From: Nostocaceae cyanobacterium CSSed10_463m | GTDB taxonomy: Bacteria; Cyanobacteriota; Cyanobacteriia; Cyanobacteriales; Nostocaceae | Assembly: GCA_003556955.1 (NCBI GenBank) | Contig: PWQB01000173.1 | Coordinates: 1-8,351, forward strand | DNA length: 8,351 nucleotides | Direction: 5' to 3' | Shown: positions 6,389 through 8,351 of the stretch, one piece after another | Numbering within the stretch: position 1 is the first letter of the stretch | How the letters are laid out: each line of letters opens with the position of its first letter | The notes under the pieces: model-generated | Seen by the model: only the letters and a program-made list of their open reading frames with translations | What the model was told of the DNA's origin: nothing | Database searches by the model: none | Position numbers and translations under genes: made by a program

Positions 6389-7099
6389 TTACAGTTGACG
6401 TACTAAAGGCTGACCGTCTTTAACTTCGCCCACTAGAACGACATCAGCACAATTGACGAAGATACCATTTTCCAAAACACCAGGAATATTATTCAGTGTT
6501 TTTTCTAGGTTAACGGGGTCATCAATAGAATCAAATCTGACATCTAAGACCATATTGCCTTGGTCGGTAATTACTGGCCCGGCTTTTTTTACACCCATGC
6601 GGAGTTCAGGTTTACCACCGAGTTTGATAATGGCATTGGTAACAGGGGTAATTGCCATTGGGATAACTTCTACAGGTACAGCAAAAGAAGAACCCAAGCG
6701 CTCGACTAACTTACCACTATCAACCACTACAATAAATTGCTCTGCCAAGTAATCAACTACTTTTTCGCGGGTATGTGCTGCACCACCACCTTTAATTAAA
6801 TTCTTGTTGGGGTCAACTTCATCAGCCCCATCAATGGCAATATCAATGTGGTCAACAGCATCTAAAGTAGTCAGAGGTACACCATATTCTTTGGCTAGCA
6901 CTTCTGATTGAAAAGAGGTAGGAATACCTACTATATCTTTAAGTTCACCCGATTTAATGCGATCGCCTAAAAACTGAATTGTATAAGCTGTAGTTGACCC
7001 TGTACCCAAACCGACTATCGAGCCTGATTTTACCAAGGCCGCAGCTGCTTTACCAACTTCTTGCTTCATCAATTTTACTGGATCTGCTGTTGCGCTCAT
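6389..7099 (-). CDS. rpiA: Ribose-5-phosphate isomerase A
   Basis: This 236-residue cytosolic enzyme interconverts ribose 5-phosphate and ribulose 5-phosphate. It serves the oxidative pentose phosphate pathway and, in cyanobacteria, the Calvin cycle. The phosphate-binding loop is GTGSTT (32-37). The catalytic block is DGADEVD (from Asp90), with Lys103 in IKGGGA and Glu112 in TREK. These match E. coli RpiA Asp81, Asp84, Lys94 and Glu103 with a constant offset of nine residues, so every key residue is present. VDSGK (126-130) is also typical. Length is normal for the family. The ATG at 7099 is preceded by CAGGAG with seven bases of spacing, which is a good ribosome binding site. A SLH protein gene is divergent upstream across 480 bases, and the GH116 gene lies downstream on the same strand after a repeat-filled gap. 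No transfer or damage is evident. Confidence 0.97.
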   Translation of the reverse strand: MSATADPVKLMKQEVGKAAAALVKSGSIVGLGTGSTTAYTIQFLGDRIKSGELKDIVGIPTSFQSEVLAKEYGVPLTTLDAVDHIDIAIDGADEVDPNKNLIKGGGAAHTREKVVDYLAEQFIVVVDSGKLVERLGSSFAVPVEVIPMAITPVTNAIIKLGGKPELRMGVKKAGPVITDQGNMVLDVRFDSIDDPVNLEKTLNNIPGVLENGIFVNCADVVLVGEVKDGQPLVRQL

Positions 7100-7106
7100 C
7101 CCAAAA

Positions 7107-7112
7107 CTCCTG
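7107..7112 (-). promoter_or_regulatory. Strong ribosome binding site of rpiA
   Basis: On the minus strand CAGGAG sits seven bases before the rpiA ATG. It is the best-spaced Shine-Dalgarno match in the window and fixes this start. Confidence 0.8.
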
Positions 7113-7142
7113 AAATATTCACTAAATGGTCTATCACGCTCG

Positions 7143-7169
7143 ACTATACTACATCCTCGGCAATTCCCA
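7143..7169 (-). promoter_or_regulatory. Possible promoter of rpiA
   Basis: On the minus strand TATAGT (7148-7143) could be a -10 box, with TTGGGA (7169-7164) as a weak -35 at a short 15-base spacing. The leader to the ATG would be about 35-40 bases. The -35 match and spacing are poor, so this is only a candidate. Confidence 0.25.
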
Positions 7170-7249
7170 ATTCACTCTCCCGAAATTCCTCATTATTTCC
7201 GCTAAATACATGATTTATCAACTAAATAACAGCATCAAGGCAGTTAGGT

Positions 7250-7255
7250 TATAAT
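7250..7255 (+). promoter_or_regulatory. Consensus -10 hexamer TATAAT facing the SLH gene
   Basis: TATAAT matches the sigma-70 -10 box exactly, but no TTGACA-like hexamer lies 16-19 bases upstream. The SLH start is about 325 bases away. If used, it would give a long leader containing all three palindromes, so the match may be chance in AT-rich DNA. Confidence 0.25.
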
Positions 7256-7306
7256 GTCTATCTGGTTGCAATTTGAAATTTGATACTACGTAAAAATATT
7301 TTGATT

Positions 7307-7320
7307 TCCCAACGTTGGGA
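7307..7320. promoter_or_regulatory. Perfect 14-bp palindrome TCCCAACGTTGGGA, possible operator
   Basis: The sequence equals its own reverse complement over all 14 bases with no spacer, and it has GC-rich ends in an AT-rich region. This form suits a dimeric DNA-binding protein better than an RNA hairpin, because there is no loop. It lies 260 bases upstream of the SLH gene and 208 bases upstream of rpiA. Which regulator might bind is unknown. Confidence 0.45.
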
Positions 7321-7367
7321 TTTATTATGTTGCGATTATCCAGAGTTACTTAGCATTTTGAATTAGG

Positions 7368-7383
7368 TGAACTTTTAAGTTCA
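7368..7383. promoter_or_regulatory. Palindrome TGAACTT-TT-AAGTTCA, possible operator
   Basis: Perfect 7-bp inverted arms surround a two-base centre. It lies between TTGAAT (7358-7363) and AATAAT (7383-7388), a possible plus-strand -35 and -10 pair 19 bases apart. A protein bound here would sit inside that promoter. The promoter call itself is weak. Confidence 0.4.
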
Positions 7384-7451
7384 ATAATCTGAAATGTACC
7401 AGTAAAGTTAGTTAATATAGTATACGGACTCAAACAAAAAGGAGGGAATAG

Positions 7452-7466
7452 AATTAAATTTTAATT
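7452..7466. repeat. AT-only palindrome AATTAAA-T-TTTAATT
   Basis: Perfect 7-bp arms surround a single central base. It is made only of A and T, so chance is a reasonable explanation. It lies just after the orphan Shine-Dalgarno-like tract and about 115 bases before the SLH gene. Confidence 0.35.
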
Positions 7467-7579
7467 AGCTTAATAATTAGCAAAAACTGTCCACCCACAT
7501 AATTAGTGAGTCATGATTTACTAGATAACAACCGTCAAGTTACTTCTTTACCTAATAACGGCAACTTTGTCAAGATAAA

Positions 7580-8311
7580 ATGCGTCAATCCAAGATGCAA
7601 ATTAGCAAAATAAAAATCATGATTAATATGCGAAAGTTGCTAGGTACTCTTTCCTTGGTATTACTACTGCAAAACCTGCCCTTAAGTGTTACTAGAGCGC
7701 TGGAACCAAGTGAAGCATTGCAATCTGAAGCAATTCAACAGGTAATTGCAGCTAACTTAATGTCAAATTCACCTGATGGCAACTTTTATCCAGAAAGGAT
7801 GATTAATCGTGCAGAATTAGCTGCAATTTTGGTGAAAGCATTTAGACTCGACCAACGCGAAGCTATTAAACAACAAGAGTCGAAAACTGTAGCAGATGTT
7901 CCCAGTTCCCATTGGGCATTTAATGATATTCAGGCAGTGCTGAAAACTGGCATTATGAGAGGATATCGAGGCAATTTATTTTTCCCTAATCAAAGAGTGA
8001 CCAGGGCAGAGGGGTTAGCGATTTTTGCCCAAGCTTATGGTGTATTTCAATTTGGTGATGACACTGTAAAGGAACTACTTGCGCCGCATCCAGATGCAGC
8101 ATTAATTCCAGTATGGGCGAGAAGAGCGATCGCTACAGTAGTTGCCGAAGGATTTATTAATACAGATGCCCAAAATAACATTTCCCCATTACGGCCAATG
8201 ACCCGTGGAGATATGGCTCATCTTTTGAGTCAATATTTACAAAGGCAACAGCCACAACCAGAAATGCCATTAGTTCCTGGTGTTACCCGTAGCCCTGAAT
8301 CATTATTGTAA
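7580..8311 (+). CDS. Exported protein with three SLH (S-layer homology) domains
   Basis: This is a 243-residue envelope protein made almost entirely of SLH domains. A lysine/arginine-rich start and a hydrophobic stretch (about 20-34) form a signal peptide, with likely cleavage after Ala40 (VTRA). There is no lipobox Cys. Three SLH repeats follow at about 50-90 (motif NRAEL), 103-154 (VPSSHWA and TRAEGLAIF) and 172-221 (PVWA and TRGDM), then a short Gln/Pro-rich tail. SLH domains bind peptidoglycan-linked polysaccharide. In cyanobacteria they usually tether outer-membrane porins to the wall, but no OprB-type beta-barrel follows here, so this protein is SLH-only and probably periplasmic. The ATG at 7580 lacks a clear ribosome binding site, and ATGs at 7619 and 7628 would give a more usual signal-peptide length, so the start is uncertain. 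It is divergent from rpiA, with no partner gene inside the window. Confidence 0.88.
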   Translation: MRQSKMQISKIKIMINMRKLLGTLSLVLLLQNLPLSVTRALEPSEALQSEAIQQVIAANLMSNSPDGNFYPERMINRAELAAILVKAFRLDQREAIKQQESKTVADVPSSHWAFNDIQAVLKTGIMRGYRGNLFFPNQRVTRAEGLAIFAQAYGVFQFGDDTVKELLAPHPDAALIPVWARRAIATVVAEGFINTDAQNNISPLRPMTRGDMAHLLSQYLQRQQPQPEMPLVPGVTRSPESLL

Positions 8312-8326
8312 GGATACGGGGAAAGA

Positions 8327-8348
8327 GGCAGGGGGGCAGGGGGCAGGG
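8327..8348. repeat. G-rich short tandem repeat (STRR-like, GGCAGGG)
   Basis: A GGCA-and-G-run unit recurs with CA steps at 8329, 8337 and 8344, giving periods of eight and then seven bases. It begins 15 bases after the SLH stop codon and may continue beyond the window. It is the usual kind of intergenic STRR in Nostoc-type genomes. No terminator is recognisable in the 40 bases seen after the gene. Confidence 0.65.
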
Positions 8349-8351
8349 TGC

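Larger units (their letters stand above)
7100..7579. other. Divergent intergenic region between rpiA and the SLH gene
   Basis: These 480 AT-rich bases hold no coding frame I can support. They must contain the promoters of rpiA (minus) and the SLH gene (plus). Content includes a consensus TATAAT on the plus strand (7250-7255) without a clear -35, a tandem AATTTGA pair (7270-7283) and three palindromes (7307-7320, 7368-7383 and 7452-7466). An orphan Shine-Dalgarno-like AAAAAGGAGGGAA (7436-7448) has no start codon at a usable distance. The palindromes all lie on the SLH side, suggesting that the SLH gene is the regulated one. No GTA-N8-TAC NtcA site was found. Confidence 0.55.
460..8133. repeat. 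Eleven HIP1 octamers GCGATCGC, dispersed
   Basis: Exact copies start at 460, 580, 1051, 2735, 2884, 4138, 4373, 5114, 5267, 6959 and 8126. HIP1 is the highly iterated palindrome of many cyanobacterial genomes and the main base-level evidence for the host group. All eleven lie inside the four genes and none in the roughly 1.5 kb of intergenic DNA. Confidence 0.9.

Overview
The window looks like chromosomal DNA from a filamentous, Nostoc/Anabaena-type cyanobacterium. Three things support this. There are eleven exact copies of the HIP1 octamer GCGATCGC (about 0.07 expected by chance at this base composition). The gaps between genes carry the short tandem heptamer repeats (STRR) typical of that group, with units such as GTCAAAA, CCTGTTC and CCCCAGT. 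The gene types also fit, including a three-SLH-domain envelope protein and a large peptidase-C39/ABC protein with a cyclic-nucleotide-binding-like front end.

Layout, left to right. Positions 1-185 are a short non-coding 3' flank with a CCTGTTC tandem repeat. Positions 186-3209 (minus) encode a protein of about 1,007 residues that fuses a cyclic-nucleotide-binding-like domain, a C39-like domain, a six-helix exporter membrane domain and an ABC ATPase. Positions 3210-3783 are a gene-free, AT-rich stretch that holds the upstream region of the ABC gene, repeats and an inverted repeat. Positions 3784-6198 (minus) encode an 804-residue GH116 (GBA2-like) beta-glucosidase. Positions 6199-6388 are a short gap filled by an inverted-repeat element and a tandem heptamer repeat. 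Positions 6389-7099 (minus) encode ribose-5-phosphate isomerase A (rpiA). Positions 7100-7579 are a divergent intergenic region with three palindromes. Positions 7580-8311 (plus) encode a small exported protein with three SLH domains, followed by another G-rich tandem repeat to the end.

The three minus-strand genes point the same way, but gaps of 190 and 574 bases filled with repeats argue against a tight operon. The genes look functionally independent: central carbon metabolism (rpiA), glucoside hydrolysis (GH116), envelope structure (SLH) and export or regulation (ABC). I see no phage, integrase, transposase, tRNA, rRNA or CRISPR array.

The most unusual object is the ABC protein. Its frame is intact over about 3 kb, yet it has lost the catalytic Cys of the C39 domain (now Ser), the LSGGQ signature (now LCAAQ) and the H-loop His (now Gln), while keeping Walker A, the Q-loop and the Walker B Asp-Glu pair. 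It may be a non-proteolytic, ATP-binding but poorly hydrolysing protein. The second most interesting feature is a dispersed cyanobacterial repeat that has inserted in frame into the GH116 enzyme and is translated as NHRGAEDTEE.
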